From positions 5,261 through 69,260 of the forward strand of contig CAKTUZ010000016.1 of the NCBI GenBank assembly GCA_934621605.1: 64,000 nucleotides of DNA. Direction: 5' to 3'. The notes under the pieces are model-generated. The model searched no databases and was not told the DNA's origin. It saw only the letters and a program-made list of their open reading frames with translations. The position numbers and the translations under genes were made by a program. Shown here one piece after another: positions 1 to 7,145 of the stretch. Each line of letters opens with the position of its first letter. The first letter of the stretch is position 1. The DNA is from an uncultured bacterium. Lineage in GTDB: Bacteria > Vulcanimicrobiota > Xenobia > Xenobiales > Xenobiaceae.

Positions 1-309
1 AGGGACCAGCAATTCGCGCACATCTTCACTCAGTTTTTTTGAATCGTTAAGACCGGGGAGCCAAGTATTTTTAGGCAAAATAGTTGCTGCTGCCACTAAA
101 GGGCCAGCTAAGGGGCCGCGCCCTACTTCATCACAGCCTGCTCCGCTGTTTACGGGCCAGAAGCTCTCTTGGAAGGCATACATTTGCTCAAGGCGCTCTT
201 TTTCTTTGGCCAGCCAGGCCGCGGCTTGGGGAATAATTTGAAGACTCTCTTCGTAAGAAGCTCCGACTGGCAGAGTTTGTAAAATATAATGCAGAGAAAT
301 GCGCGGCAT
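1..309 (-). CDS. rnhB: Ribonuclease HII, N-terminal part (cut by window edge)
   Basis: Endonuclease that nicks the RNA strand of RNA:DNA hybrids and removes misincorporated ribonucleotides. Reading the minus strand from an ATG at 309 gives 103 open codons to the window edge. After about 55 residues of N-terminal extension comes the hallmark GCDEVGRGPLAGPLVAAA, whose Asp-Glu pair supplies two metal-binding carboxylates, followed by LNDSKKLS. The rest, including the remaining catalytic Asp residues, lies outside the window. It follows rbgA on the same strand, as in Bacillus, but a terminator hairpin lies between them, so it probably has its own promoter. Family assignment is secure. Confidence 0.93.
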   Translation of the reverse strand, partial: MPRISLHYILQTLPVGASYEESLQIIPQAAAWLAKEKERLEQMYAFQESFWPVNSGAGCDEVGRGPLAGPLVAAATILPKNTWLPGLNDSKKLSEDVRELLVP

Positions 310-342
310 GAAGTGTCTCCAGTCTAATAAGGTTTTGCAAAA

Positions 343-380
343 TAATACAGAAAAGAGCCGCTTTCTCAGAAGAAAGCGGC
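343..380 (-). terminator. Rho-independent terminator after rbgA
   Basis: A perfect 10-bp stem (357-366 with 371-380) closes a 4-base loop. On the minus strand it is followed by a T-rich stretch (TCTTTTCTG). It lies 105 bp past the rbgA stop codon and ends the rbgA transcript before rnhB. Confidence 0.7.
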
Positions 381-484
381 CCGCAAGCTTAAAGCTCGAC
401 CAAAGTAAATTGTCTGTTTAAGCTGGTCTTGCCGGAAGAATTCTAATTCTTAAGTAGGGTGAGGATAGAAAAGTGCGCTCGTGC

Positions 485-1402
485 TTATTCATTGGCAGGA
501 ACTTGCGAAGGAGCTGTCTCTAGAGTGACAGGCCCAACTTCGCCTTGAGCAAAAGACTTAAGTACAAAGCGGGCACAGCGAGGCAAATCGACTTCTTGAC
601 CGTTTAAGGAAAAGTTTTTAGCCTGCGCTAGGTCGATTAGCATTTGTTCCGGTATCGTCTGTGCACTTTCTTCCCAGGTTTTGGCTAAAGCAGTCGGAAC
701 GATATTTTTGATTTTGTGTTTAGACCATAAGCGCTGTAGAAGCAGGCCGCCGACCATTTCCAGGGGGATAGCGTCATGGCGTACACAACTGGCCGCTGCC
801 AAAGCGGTGAGGGTTTCGACTGTATCTATGCGAGGGTAGAGGATGCCAGGAGAGTCTAAAATCTGCCAATGGTTAGGTACGGCTACCCACTGGCTGCCTC
901 TGGTGACTCCGGGTTTGGCGCCGGTTTTGGCTCGAGTGGCGCCGGCCAGTCTGTTTAGTAAGGATGATTTGCCTACATTGGGTATGCCTGCTACCACTAA
1001 ACGCGGATCACGAGGACGCAATCCTTTAGCAGAGCGTTTCTCTTCAACGCTGCGGCGCAGGCGAGCAATAGCACCTTCTAAGGGACCGGCCCCTTTGCCT
1101 GCGGTAGAGCGCATAGCTACAGCGGCCAAATTGTTGGCTTTGAACCAAGCCAGCCATTTTTTTGTTTCGGCTTCTTCAGCTAAGTCGGCTTTATTTAGAA
1201 CAAAGATTAACTCCTTATGTTTGCGCTGCAACATCTCTTCCAGATCCGGCTGGCGAGAGGCTGCCGGAATGCGGGCGTCCATCACCAAAAGAACGATATC
1301 GGCTAAATTTAGGCTTTCCTCCAATTGGCGCAGCGCTTTGCGCATATGGCCAGGAAACCAGGAAAAACCCCGCTGTTGTTTTTCGGAAGCACTTTCTTGC
1401 AT
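485..1402 (-). CDS. rbgA: Ribosome biogenesis GTPase RbgA/YlqF
   Basis: Circularly permuted GTPase needed for late maturation of the 50S subunit in Bacillus-type bacteria. The motif order shows the permutation: FPGHM near the N-terminus, then G4 (NKAD, about residue 71), then G1 (GIPNVGKSSLLNRL, about residues 140-153), then G3 (DSPG, about 185). At 305 aa it has the usual family length, with the C-terminal ANTAR-like RNA-binding region. The ATG at 1402 follows AAGGA. It lies 50 bp downstream of lepB and before rnhB, the same order as in Bacillus. The assignment is firm. Confidence 0.95.
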   Translation of the reverse strand: MQESASEKQQRGFSWFPGHMRKALRQLEESLNLADIVLLVMDARIPAASRQPDLEEMLQRKHKELIFVLNKADLAEEAETKKWLAWFKANNLAAVAMRSTAGKGAGPLEGAIARLRRSVEEKRSAKGLRPRDPRLVVAGIPNVGKSSLLNRLAGATRAKTGAKPGVTRGSQWVAVPNHWQILDSPGILYPRIDTVETLTALAAASCVRHDAIPLEMVGGLLLQRLWSKHKIKNIVPTALAKTWEESAQTIPEQMLIDLAQAKNFSLNGQEVDLPRCARFVLKSFAQGEVGPVTLETAPSQVPANE

Positions 1403-1452
1403 GGGAAAATCCTTTCTTGATCTTATCTTGAGCTGAGCGGTTGCTGTCGGGG

Positions 1453-2058
1453 TTATTTCAGTAGGCCGTGGCGAGAAAAAGGCCAGAATATCACAAAGGC
1501 TTTACCAACAATATTTTGTATCGGTAGAGGGCCCCAATATCGTGAATCGTCTGAATTGTTGCGATTGTCACCCATAACAAAGACATGTCCTTTGGGAACA
1601 CGGTAAGCGGGGAAGTCTGCTTCAATAGGCTCCTTTATAAACGGTTCATCCTGGGGAAGACCGTTTAAGTAAAGCACTCCGTCGCTAACTTGAATTACGT
1701 CACCTTCTACAGCTACTACGCGCTTAATAAAATCGGTTTCAGCCGGATTTTTGACGTGCGGGGGATGGAAAACAATAATCTCACCGCGAGAAGGGCTGGC
1801 CATTTTATAAATAAAGCGATTAACTAAAATATAATCATTCACTTTAAGAGTGGGTACCATCGATTCTGATGGTATATAGAAGCTGCGTGCTACGTAAGTA
1901 ATAATTAGTATAGCCGCTATACCGGCCACTATAAAAGAATCCAGGTACTCTTTAAGTATCCCCCTTAAAGTGGCAGAGAGGTGCTTGCGAAATATGGTAA
2001 GCACTATTCTGACAGCAACTAAAATATAAAGTATAGAAAGCAACAGCCATTCTTTCAT
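1453..2058 (-). CDS. lepB: Signal peptidase I
   Basis: Membrane-bound serine protease that removes signal peptides from secreted proteins outside the cytoplasmic membrane. Two hydrophobic segments (about residues 4-22 and 41-58) precede the catalytic motif SESMVPTL (nucleophile Ser66) and the general-base Lys112 in DFIKRVVA; box E is GDNRNNSDDSRYWGP. I chose the ATG at 2058 because AAGG lies 8 bases upstream; an in-frame GTG at 2073 would add five residues. With rplS upstream and rbgA downstream, secretion genes are interleaved with ribosome genes here, matching ffh in the same cluster. A terminator separates it from rplS. Confidence 0.95.
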   Translation of the reverse strand: MKEWLLLSILYILVAVRIVLTIFRKHLSATLRGILKEYLDSFIVAGIAAILIITYVARSFYIPSESMVPTLKVNDYILVNRFIYKMASPSRGEIIVFHPPHVKNPAETDFIKRVVAVEGDVIQVSDGVLYLNGLPQDEPFIKEPIEADFPAYRVPKGHVFVMGDNRNNSDDSRYWGPLPIQNIVGKAFVIFWPFSRHGLLK

Positions 2059-2110
2059 TGGGAAAACCTTCACTCATATTTGACTACTTGGCAAGCACAG
2101 TTTGACACGG

Positions 2111-2155
2111 AAAACAAAAACACCCTGCATCTGCCCTTGAAGCTATGCAGAGTGT
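2111..2155 (-). terminator. Rho-independent terminator after rplS
   Basis: An 11-bp stem with one G-U pair (2145-2155 with 2120-2130) is followed on the minus strand by TTTTTGTTTT. It lies about 120 bp past the rplS stop codon, so lepB-rbgA should have a promoter of their own or depend on read-through. Confidence 0.85.
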
Positions 2156-2277
2156 GTTCGTTTGACGGCGCCTCACTTCGCAAAAAAATACCGCAGCGAA
2201 CGGCGGGAAAACTCTCTCCACTCTCTGCGGCACTGATGTTGGCAAAACTTGGCAATCCCTACCAGAATGTGGGGGAA

Positions 2278-2628
2278 TTAGCGGTTTACACGTCTCTCTT
2301 TTACGCGAGCCTTCTTACCAACGAGGTCGCGGAGGTAGAACAAACGAGCGCGACGTACGGCGCCGTGACGGATAACTTCTACTCTGTCTAAGCGGGGGCT
2401 GTGCACCAAAATGGTTCTCTCTACGCCGACACCGCCGGAAATTTTACGAAGAGTGAAACTCTCTTTAAGACCGGAGTTGCCTCTCTTGATGCAAACGCCT
2501 TCGAAAGCCTGGAAGCGCTCTTTTCCGCCTTCGATAACCTTCAGCCAAGCCTTTACGGTGTCGCCAGGGCCAAAGCTGGGGAATTCTTCTTTCATTTGCT
2601 CGCGCTCAATACTCTTGATCAGATCCAT
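2278..2628 (-). CDS. rplS: 50S ribosomal protein L19
   Basis: Ribosomal protein at the 30S/50S interface. The 116-aa product has the family features FGPGDTV near residue 20, the FEGVCIKRGNSG segment, FTLRKISGGVGVER, and a basic C-terminus. Length is normal. The ATG at 2628 follows GAAGGA. It is separated from trmD by an unusually long gap of about 470 bp, discussed separately; elsewhere trmD and rplS are usually close. Confidence 0.98.
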   Translation of the reverse strand: MDLIKSIEREQMKEEFPSFGPGDTVKAWLKVIEGGKERFQAFEGVCIKRGNSGLKESFTLRKISGGVGVERTILVHSPRLDRVEVIRHGAVRRARLFYLRDLVGKKARVKERRVNR

Positions 2629-2705
2629 GGTGGATATCCTTCTCTTAACGAATCTTGCTTGCCTCTGGGGGATATACTATCCCTGTTGGCTATAGCCTGC
2701 TCACA

Positions 2706-2865
2706 ATTGACACTCCCCACGGCTGAAACCAGGGGGATTCATGGCTCAACGAACGGTACTACTTCCTCTTCTCTCGGGGAAAGTTTGCTTACCACTCTTC
2801 TCAAGCACAGATTCCCGTGTGTCTCACGGTACTCGCCGAGCGGGTTCAACGCTGACTAAATACAT
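2706..2865 (-). mobile_element. Possible relic of an IS200/IS605 right end with omega-RNA-like sequence
   Basis: On the minus strand the segment ends in GAATCCCCC, a short hairpin (2714-2737) and GGGGAGTGTCAA. This arrangement is typical of the right end of many IS200/IS605 (TnpB-carrying) elements, where the 3' part of the omega RNA also lies. The hairpin is imperfect compared with the usual fully paired version, and no tnpB or tnpA remains next to it. Upstream sequence includes GAGTACCGTGAGACACACGG, which can fold locally. I recognise the end signature from general knowledge of the family and could not search for it. Confidence 0.42.
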
Positions 2866-3062
2866 CCTGCCAATCTTATCCGTCTCCGGACGGAAGATCC
2901 AAGCTGACCTAAAAACAGCCTATGGCAGAACTCGAATATTTTACCAGACGGGCCTGAAAAAATCAAGAGCTAAGCCCTTCTGGGCAGGCAAAACTGCTGA
3001 GGCAGCAGATCGGAGCTCTAAAGGAGTTTTCCTTCTTTAATAAACTCCGCTGACAAATCTTG

Positions 3063-3081
3063 CGGGCTTGTCAGAAGCCCG
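3063..3081 (-). terminator. Hairpin just after trmD, possible terminator
   Basis: A perfect 7-bp GC-rich stem (3063-3069 with 3075-3081) with a 5-base loop lies 19 bp past the trmD stop codon. No good T-run follows on the minus strand, so it may be an mRNA-end stabiliser or a weak terminator of rimM-trmD. Confidence 0.4.
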
Positions 3082-3099
3082 TTTAGCCATTATGCTAAA

Positions 3100-3837
3100 T
3101 TACTTATCAAATGGGGTAATACCTAAATCATTTAAAAACTCCCTATCTTCGGGAGTTAAGTTATGAACTTTCAGTAAATCTGGACGTTTGCGAGCTGTAT
3201 TTAATAAAGCTTGCTGACGCCTCCATTGGGCAATCTTTTTATGATCCCCGCTGGTGAGAACTGAAGGAACTTCCATACCTTGATAGTTTAAAGGTCTGGT
3301 GTAATAAGGGTAGTCCAGAATCCCGGTGCTGAATGATTCATTCTTGGCCGAATCGGCGTCGATTACTCCCGGTACCAGTCGGATAATAGCATCAGCTACG
3401 ACCATGGCAGCCAGCTCACCGCCAGAAATAATAAAATCTCCCAAGGAAATTTCTTCGTCCACATACTTTTGCAGAATACGTTCGTCTATACCCTCGTAAT
3501 GGCCGCAAAGCATAATGATATGCTTATGAGATTCGACCAGATTTTCGACTTTTTTCTGAGTCAATTTCTGTCCTTGAGGGGAGAGATAAATTATGTGGGC
3601 TCCTTCAGCTGACTTGGGAATATCGTCTATGGCTCGTCCCAAAGGTTCGGGTTGCATAACCATACCGCTGCCGCCTCCGTAGGGGACGTCGTCAGTTTGA
3701 AAATGGCGTCCGGTTCCGTAGGCGCGTAAATCTACCAATCCCAGTTTGACCAGACCGCGTTTCTGAGCGCGAGCGGGAATACTGGTATAGAGCGGAGCAA
3801 ACATCTCGGGGAAAAGAGTGATAATGTCCAGACGCAT
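3100..3837 (-). CDS. trmD: tRNA (guanine-N1)-methyltransferase
   Basis: Methylates G37 next to the anticodon of several tRNAs using S-adenosylmethionine, preventing +1 frameshifting. The SPOUT trefoil-knot signatures are present: LCGHYEGIDER (about residues 110-120), SLGDFIISGGELAAMVVADA and the VPSVLTSGDH segment. It starts MRLDIITLFPEMF, as the family does, and the 245-aa length is normal. The start codon directly abuts the rimM stop codon, so the two are translationally coupled, a near-universal pairing. Confidence 0.98.
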   Translation of the reverse strand: MRLDIITLFPEMFAPLYTSIPARAQKRGLVKLGLVDLRAYGTGRHFQTDDVPYGGGSGMVMQPEPLGRAIDDIPKSAEGAHIIYLSPQGQKLTQKKVENLVESHKHIIMLCGHYEGIDERILQKYVDEEISLGDFIISGGELAAMVVADAIIRLVPGVIDADSAKNESFSTGILDYPYYTRPLNYQGMEVPSVLTSGDHKKIAQWRRQQALLNTARKRPDLLKVHNLTPEDREFLNDLGITPFDK

Positions 3838-4377
3838 TTACGTTTCCTCTTCGGGAAGTTCAACCAGAATGCAACCGTTATCCAGGTCTACTTTTTTGAT
3901 AAAGCGCTCTACAGCTGGGACAACGAGTTCATGACCAGTTTCGTCGCGTACAGCATACTGGTCGCAACCAGGGTAGGAGTAAATATCAAAGACGCGTCCT
4001 CGACAGATATTGTTCTGATCGATAACTTTCAACCCTTTTAACTGGAAGTGCCAATATTCGCCTTCCTCCAAGGGAACCAAATTATCGGGAGTTACACTAA
4101 TTGACCAATCACGGTAACGGGCTACTTCTTCCGGAGAATCGATGTCACTGAGTTTTAGTAAAACATAGTTTTGATGAAAGCGAGAACTCTGCAAAGTATG
4201 ACGACTGTATTCTCCGTTTTTGGCAACCAAGTAAACTTCCTTAGTTTTTTTAAAGCGTTCCGGAAAGTCTGTTAAAATACGGGCTTTTATTTCGCCACGT
4301 ACTCCAAAAGAAGTTAAAACGGAAGCTATGGCCACGAATTCTTGGGGTTTAAGACCTTTGGTTTGCTGTTCCTGCAT
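3838..4377 (-). CDS. rimM: Ribosome maturation factor RimM
   Basis: Assembly factor for the 30S head that binds protein S19. The 179-aa product has the N-terminal beta-barrel (FVAIASVLTSFGVRGEIKA, where the family has GRIxxxHGLRGEV) and the C-terminal PRC-like barrel ending VPAVERFIKKVDLDNGCI. The His of the usual HGLRG motif is replaced by Phe (SFGVRGE). The stop codon abuts the trmD start. It follows the khpA terminator, so a promoter probably lies in 4378-4455. Confidence 0.95.
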   Translation of the reverse strand: MQEQQTKGLKPQEFVAIASVLTSFGVRGEIKARILTDFPERFKKTKEVYLVAKNGEYSRHTLQSSRFHQNYVLLKLSDIDSPEEVARYRDWSISVTPDNLVPLEEGEYWHFQLKGLKVIDQNNICRGRVFDIYSYPGCDQYAVRDETGHELVVPAVERFIKKVDLDNGCILVELPEEET

Positions 4378-4448
4378 ATTTTTTTTAACCTAGTTTCGCC
4401 AAAAGTTGTCCAACTCTTGAGTAGGTGATAAGGCGGAAGTATATCCTG

Positions 4449-4495
4449 TCAGAAAATAAAAAAACCGGCGGTACAAGTCGTATGGCGCCGGTTTT
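4449..4495 (-). terminator. Rho-independent terminator after khpA
   Basis: A 10-bp stem (4461-4470 with 4486-4495) is followed on the minus strand by TTTTTTTATTTT. It begins only six bases after the khpA stop codon and ends the rpsP-khpA transcript before rimM-trmD. Confidence 0.9.
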
Positions 4496-4500
4496 ATCAA

Positions 4501-4728
4501 CTAGATTATTTCCACCATAACCCGTTTGCCTTCACGCGTTCCTGCAGCTTTTACGAGCGTACGGATCGCTTGGGCGGTTTTACCCTGCCGACCTATAACC
4601 TTGCCCATATCTTCTGGAGCGACTCTCAACTCTAAAATAGTTGAACGCTCTCCCTGAAGTTCACGGACTTCAACCTGATCGGGACAATCGACGAGTTGGC
4701 GGGCCAGATACTCCAGCAAGCCTTTCAT
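4501..4728 (-). CDS. khpA: KH-domain RNA-binding protein KhpA (YlqC)
   Basis: Small single-KH RNA-binding protein; in Gram-positive bacteria it pairs with KhpB and affects cell division and RNA metabolism. The 75-aa product carries the KH signature GKVIGRQGKTAQAIRTLV (about residues 42-59), with GRQG as the GXXG loop. The ATG at 4728 follows GGAG. It lies 60 bp downstream of rpsP, its usual neighbour, and is followed at once by a strong terminator. Confidence 0.95.
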   Translation of the reverse strand: MKGLLEYLARQLVDCPDQVEVRELQGERSTILELRVAPEDMGKVIGRQGKTAQAIRTLVKAAGTREGKRVMVEII

Positions 4729-4788
4729 GGCGACTCTCCTCTCCTCAACAAAAACTCTTACTTTGCAGCAAAAGGAGTGGGGAAAATA

Positions 4789-5106
4789 TCAGGCTTCAGG
4801 AGCAGCTTCTTCCTTAGCCTCTACAGCTTTAGGAGCGGGATAAACGTAATCGGTACCGTAGAATTCCTTCCACAAACCGCTGCTGATGAGCAAGCCGCGG
4901 ACGGAGTCGGTAGGCTGGGCGCCGTTAGAGAGCCAGGCCTTAACGCGGTCGGATTTCATAACGACTGTGGGGGGATTGGTGCGAGGGTTGTAGTGCCCAA
5001 GAATCTCAATGAAACGACCGTCGCGGGGACATCTGGCGTCAGCAGCTACGATGCGGTAGCTAGCCTGTTTCTTGCGTCCTACTCTACGAAGTCTAATGCG
5101 TACCAT
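4789..5106 (-). CDS. rpsP: 30S ribosomal protein S16
   Basis: Small-subunit assembly protein. It starts MVRIRLRRVGRKKQASYRIVAAD, with the family motif DGRFIEILGHYNP at about residues 30-42. At 105 aa it is slightly long because of an Ala/Glu-rich C-terminus (KAVEAKEEAAPEA). The ATG at 5106 follows a strong AGGAGG. It lies between ffh and khpA in the conserved order. Confidence 0.98.
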   Translation of the reverse strand: MVRIRLRRVGRKKQASYRIVAADARCPRDGRFIEILGHYNPRTNPPTVVMKSDRVKAWLSNGAQPTDSVRGLLISSGLWKEFYGTDYVYPAPKAVEAKEEAAPEA

Positions 5107-5309
5107 TGATGGGGTGCCTCCTGTGGTGATTATCTGCTATTAGCAATTGTTAATGAAATTTCAGCACTCTCCCGGCGGAAGTCAAGAGTCTGTGCTCGGC
5201 GAAGAATTTTCGCTCTTAAACCCGCCGAATTATCTTTTCTGAAATGAAAGACTATTTCGACAGAAACATTTACAAGCGCTCCTTTTGAAGCGCCAAAACT
5301 TTTGCTGCA

Positions 5310-5338
5310 TAAGGTCGGCAGAGAAGGAACCGACCTTA
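5310..5338 (-). terminator. Hairpin after ffh, possible terminator or attenuator
   Basis: A perfect 9-bp stem (5310-5318 with 5330-5338) encloses an 11-base loop, 10 bp past the ffh stop codon. The following minus-strand sequence has only short T-runs (AAAAGTTTTGG), so termination may be partial, allowing some read-through to rpsP. Confidence 0.5.
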
Positions 5339-5347
5339 GAGGCAGTC

Positions 5348-6685
5348 TTAGAAGGGAAGTCGGAAGAATCCCAACTTCCTACCTTTCTTGCCTTTGGCCA
5401 AACCACCTATACTCTTCATGAACTTTCTCAGTTCGTTGTATTGCTTAAGAATAGCATTGACGGCTGCCACGTCGCTGCCTGAGCCTTTGGCTATGCGACG
5501 CTTTCGGGAGGCGTCGAGAATCTCTGGATTGCGCCTCTCTTTAGGGGTCATAGAAAGGATAATAGATTCGACGCGTCTGATTTCCTTCTCGCCGATGGGA
5601 ATATCATCTAAAGCACGCCCCACTCCGGGGAGCATCTTAATAATATCTTTAATAGGCCCCATGCGGCGAATCTGCTGCATCTGATCTAAGAGGTCGTTTA
5701 AGTCGAATTTGTTCTGTTTAAGTCTTTCGGAAAGTTCCTGAGCTTTTTCTTTATCCAGAGTTTGTTCGGCTTTTTCGATAAGGCTGAGAACATCGCCCAT
5801 ACCCAAAATACGGCCGGCCATACGGTCGGGGTGAAAAGGCTCCAAGCCACTGAGTCTTTCGCTGGTACCTACGAATTTAAGGGGAGCGCCTGTAACTTTG
5901 CGCACCGAAATAGCCGCACCGCCGCGGGCGTCTCCGTCAAGCTTGGTCATGACTACGCCGGTAATACCTAAGAGCTCGTTAAAATCACGAGCCACGTTGA
6001 CGGCATCCTGACCGGTCATAGCATCGACTACTAACAAGATTTCGTCAGGAGATACGGCGTCGCGCTGTTTCTTGAGTTCTTCCATCAGTTCGCTATCTAT
6101 ATTTAAGCGGCCGGCGGTGTCGATAATGACTATGTCTCTGCCTAAATCTTTAGCTTTGGCTACAGCCTCGGAAGTAATCTCCACCGGATCTTGGCAACCT
6201 TCTAGCTTGAAGACGGGAACGTTTATCTGTTTGGCCAAAACCTCAAGTTGCTGAATAGCCGCCGGTCTATAAACGTCGGTGGCAGCCAACAGGGGATGAT
6301 GACCGGAACCTCTCAAATATGAAGCCAATTTAGCAGCGCTGGTAGTTTTACCGGCGCCGTTAAGACCGCAGACCATAAAGACTGTGGGGGCTTTGGCCGC
6401 AAAAGTGAGTTTGGCCGCCTCGCCGCCCATGAGAGAAATGAGCTCGTCGCGGACGTATCTAATTACTTGCTGTGCCGGAGTCATGCTCTTGATGAGCTCT
6501 TCGCCGACTGCACGCTCACGGATGTTGGAAATAAACTCTTTGACCACAGGAAGACTGACGTCTGCTTCAAGGAGAGCGCGGCGCACTTCTCGCAAAGCTT
6601 CGTTTACATCATCTTCTGACAGCTTTCCGCGACCTGATATTTTCTTAAAAATGTCATTAAGCCGCTCTGAAAGAGATTCAAACAT
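5348..6685 (-). CDS. ffh: Signal recognition particle protein Ffh (SRP54)
   Basis: GTPase of the signal recognition particle; it binds signal peptides emerging from the ribosome and delivers the complex to FtsY at the membrane. N domain about residues 1-85, then the G domain with P-loop GLNGAGKT (107-114), DTAGR (G3) and TKLDGDARGG (G4 region). The methionine-rich M domain follows, with the RNA-binding stretch ILSMTPKERRNPEIL and SRKRRIAKGSG. The 445-aa length is normal. A near-consensus promoter lies upstream at 6812-6840. First gene of the ribosome/SRP cluster. Confidence 0.98.
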   Translation of the reverse strand: MFESLSERLNDIFKKISGRGKLSEDDVNEALREVRRALLEADVSLPVVKEFISNIRERAVGEELIKSMTPAQQVIRYVRDELISLMGGEAAKLTFAAKAPTVFMVCGLNGAGKTTSAAKLASYLRGSGHHPLLAATDVYRPAAIQQLEVLAKQINVPVFKLEGCQDPVEITSEAVAKAKDLGRDIVIIDTAGRLNIDSELMEELKKQRDAVSPDEILLVVDAMTGQDAVNVARDFNELLGITGVVMTKLDGDARGGAAISVRKVTGAPLKFVGTSERLSGLEPFHPDRMAGRILGMGDVLSLIEKAEQTLDKEKAQELSERLKQNKFDLNDLLDQMQQIRRMGPIKDIIKMLPGVGRALDDIPIGEKEIRRVESIILSMTPKERRNPEILDASRKRRIAKGSGSDVAAVNAILKQYNELRKFMKSIGGLAKGKKGRKLGFFRLPF

Positions 6686-6811
6686 AACCTAATGAGCTTG
6701 CCTCACTTTTTCTTCCGGTGTTTCGCGATTGCTTGGAATGTCTCGCTTACTCTTTGTTTAACTCGGCTTGCACTATATATAAACAATGCAAGCTTCTAAA
6801 CAATGTGACAT

Positions 6812-6840
6812 ATTATATACTTTATGCAATTCTTCGTCAA
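6812..6840 (-). promoter_or_regulatory. Sigma-70-type promoter for ffh
   Basis: On the minus strand, TTGACG and TATAAT are separated by exactly 17 bp, one mismatch from full consensus. Transcription would start near 6805, giving a 5' leader of about 120 bases before the ffh ATG. Confidence 0.75.
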
Positions 6841-7145
6841 TAACTAAGTGCTTTTTCACTATATTCTCCGGCGCCTTTTTAGCTGATCCTGTAAGGAGTA
6901 TTCAGAATTGCATCGCTCGAGACGCTTTGTTGGGTTCAGGTCTGGAAACCGTGGAACAGATTCGTGTGGCAGGAAGTAGAAGGCAGAACGTGAAAAGTGA
7001 GTTGCCCGATTTTTCGTATCTCTAAGTTTTGCCGCGTGCGGATTTTTGCACTTTGGGCCCTGGCGGCCTTTAGGCCGATTGGGGCGGCTTTTTTTTCGGC
7101 TGCCCCGGGGGGCGCGGCCCCACTACAGTAAGGTTTATTTTATTT
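6841..7145 (+). promoter_or_regulatory. Long structured leader of the RNase E/G gene
   Basis: About 300 bp without a convincing gene between the divergent ffh promoter and the RNase E/G start. The 3' part is very GC-rich with nested complementary blocks: CGGCC-TTTA-GGCCG near 7069-7082, a T8 run at about 7089-7096, then GGCTGCCCC and GGGGCGCGGCCCC. A GC-rich hairpin followed by eight Ts looks like an intrinsic terminator inside the leader. RNase E is known to control its own mRNA through the 5' leader in other bacteria, so attenuation or autoregulation is plausible here; this is inference. Confidence 0.4.

Larger units (their letters stand above)
2629..3099. other. Gene-free stretch between trmD and rplS
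   Basis: No credible protein gene in 470 bp. On the minus strand, from trmD toward rplS, it contains: a small hairpin at 3063-3081; about 180 bp without clear structure; an IS200/IS605-end-like segment (listed separately); then two short palindromes near 2669-2697 (GGCTATAGCC and GGGATAGTATATCCC) just before the rplS ribosome binding site. The last two could belong to an L19 autoregulatory leader, known from other bacteria, but I see no recognisable consensus. Several open frames cross this stretch on the plus strand; their sequences resemble no known protein. Confidence 0.5.

Noticed and set aside
2401..3040. Several plus-strand open frames of about 95-150 codons opposite and after rplS
   Set aside because: They are shadows of rplS or cross the IS-like relic; no ribosome binding sites or protein-like composition.
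6920..7000. SRP RNA-like segment (CAGGTCTGGAAACC...GAACAG) beside ffh
   Set aside because: The expected domain IV pairing (AGG-N3-GNRA-N3-AGCAG) is not met: the loop-closing bases do not pair and AGCAG is missing.
6786..7025. 79-codon open frame before the RNase E/G gene
   Set aside because: No ribosome binding site, no recognisable sequence, and it overlaps the ffh promoter region.
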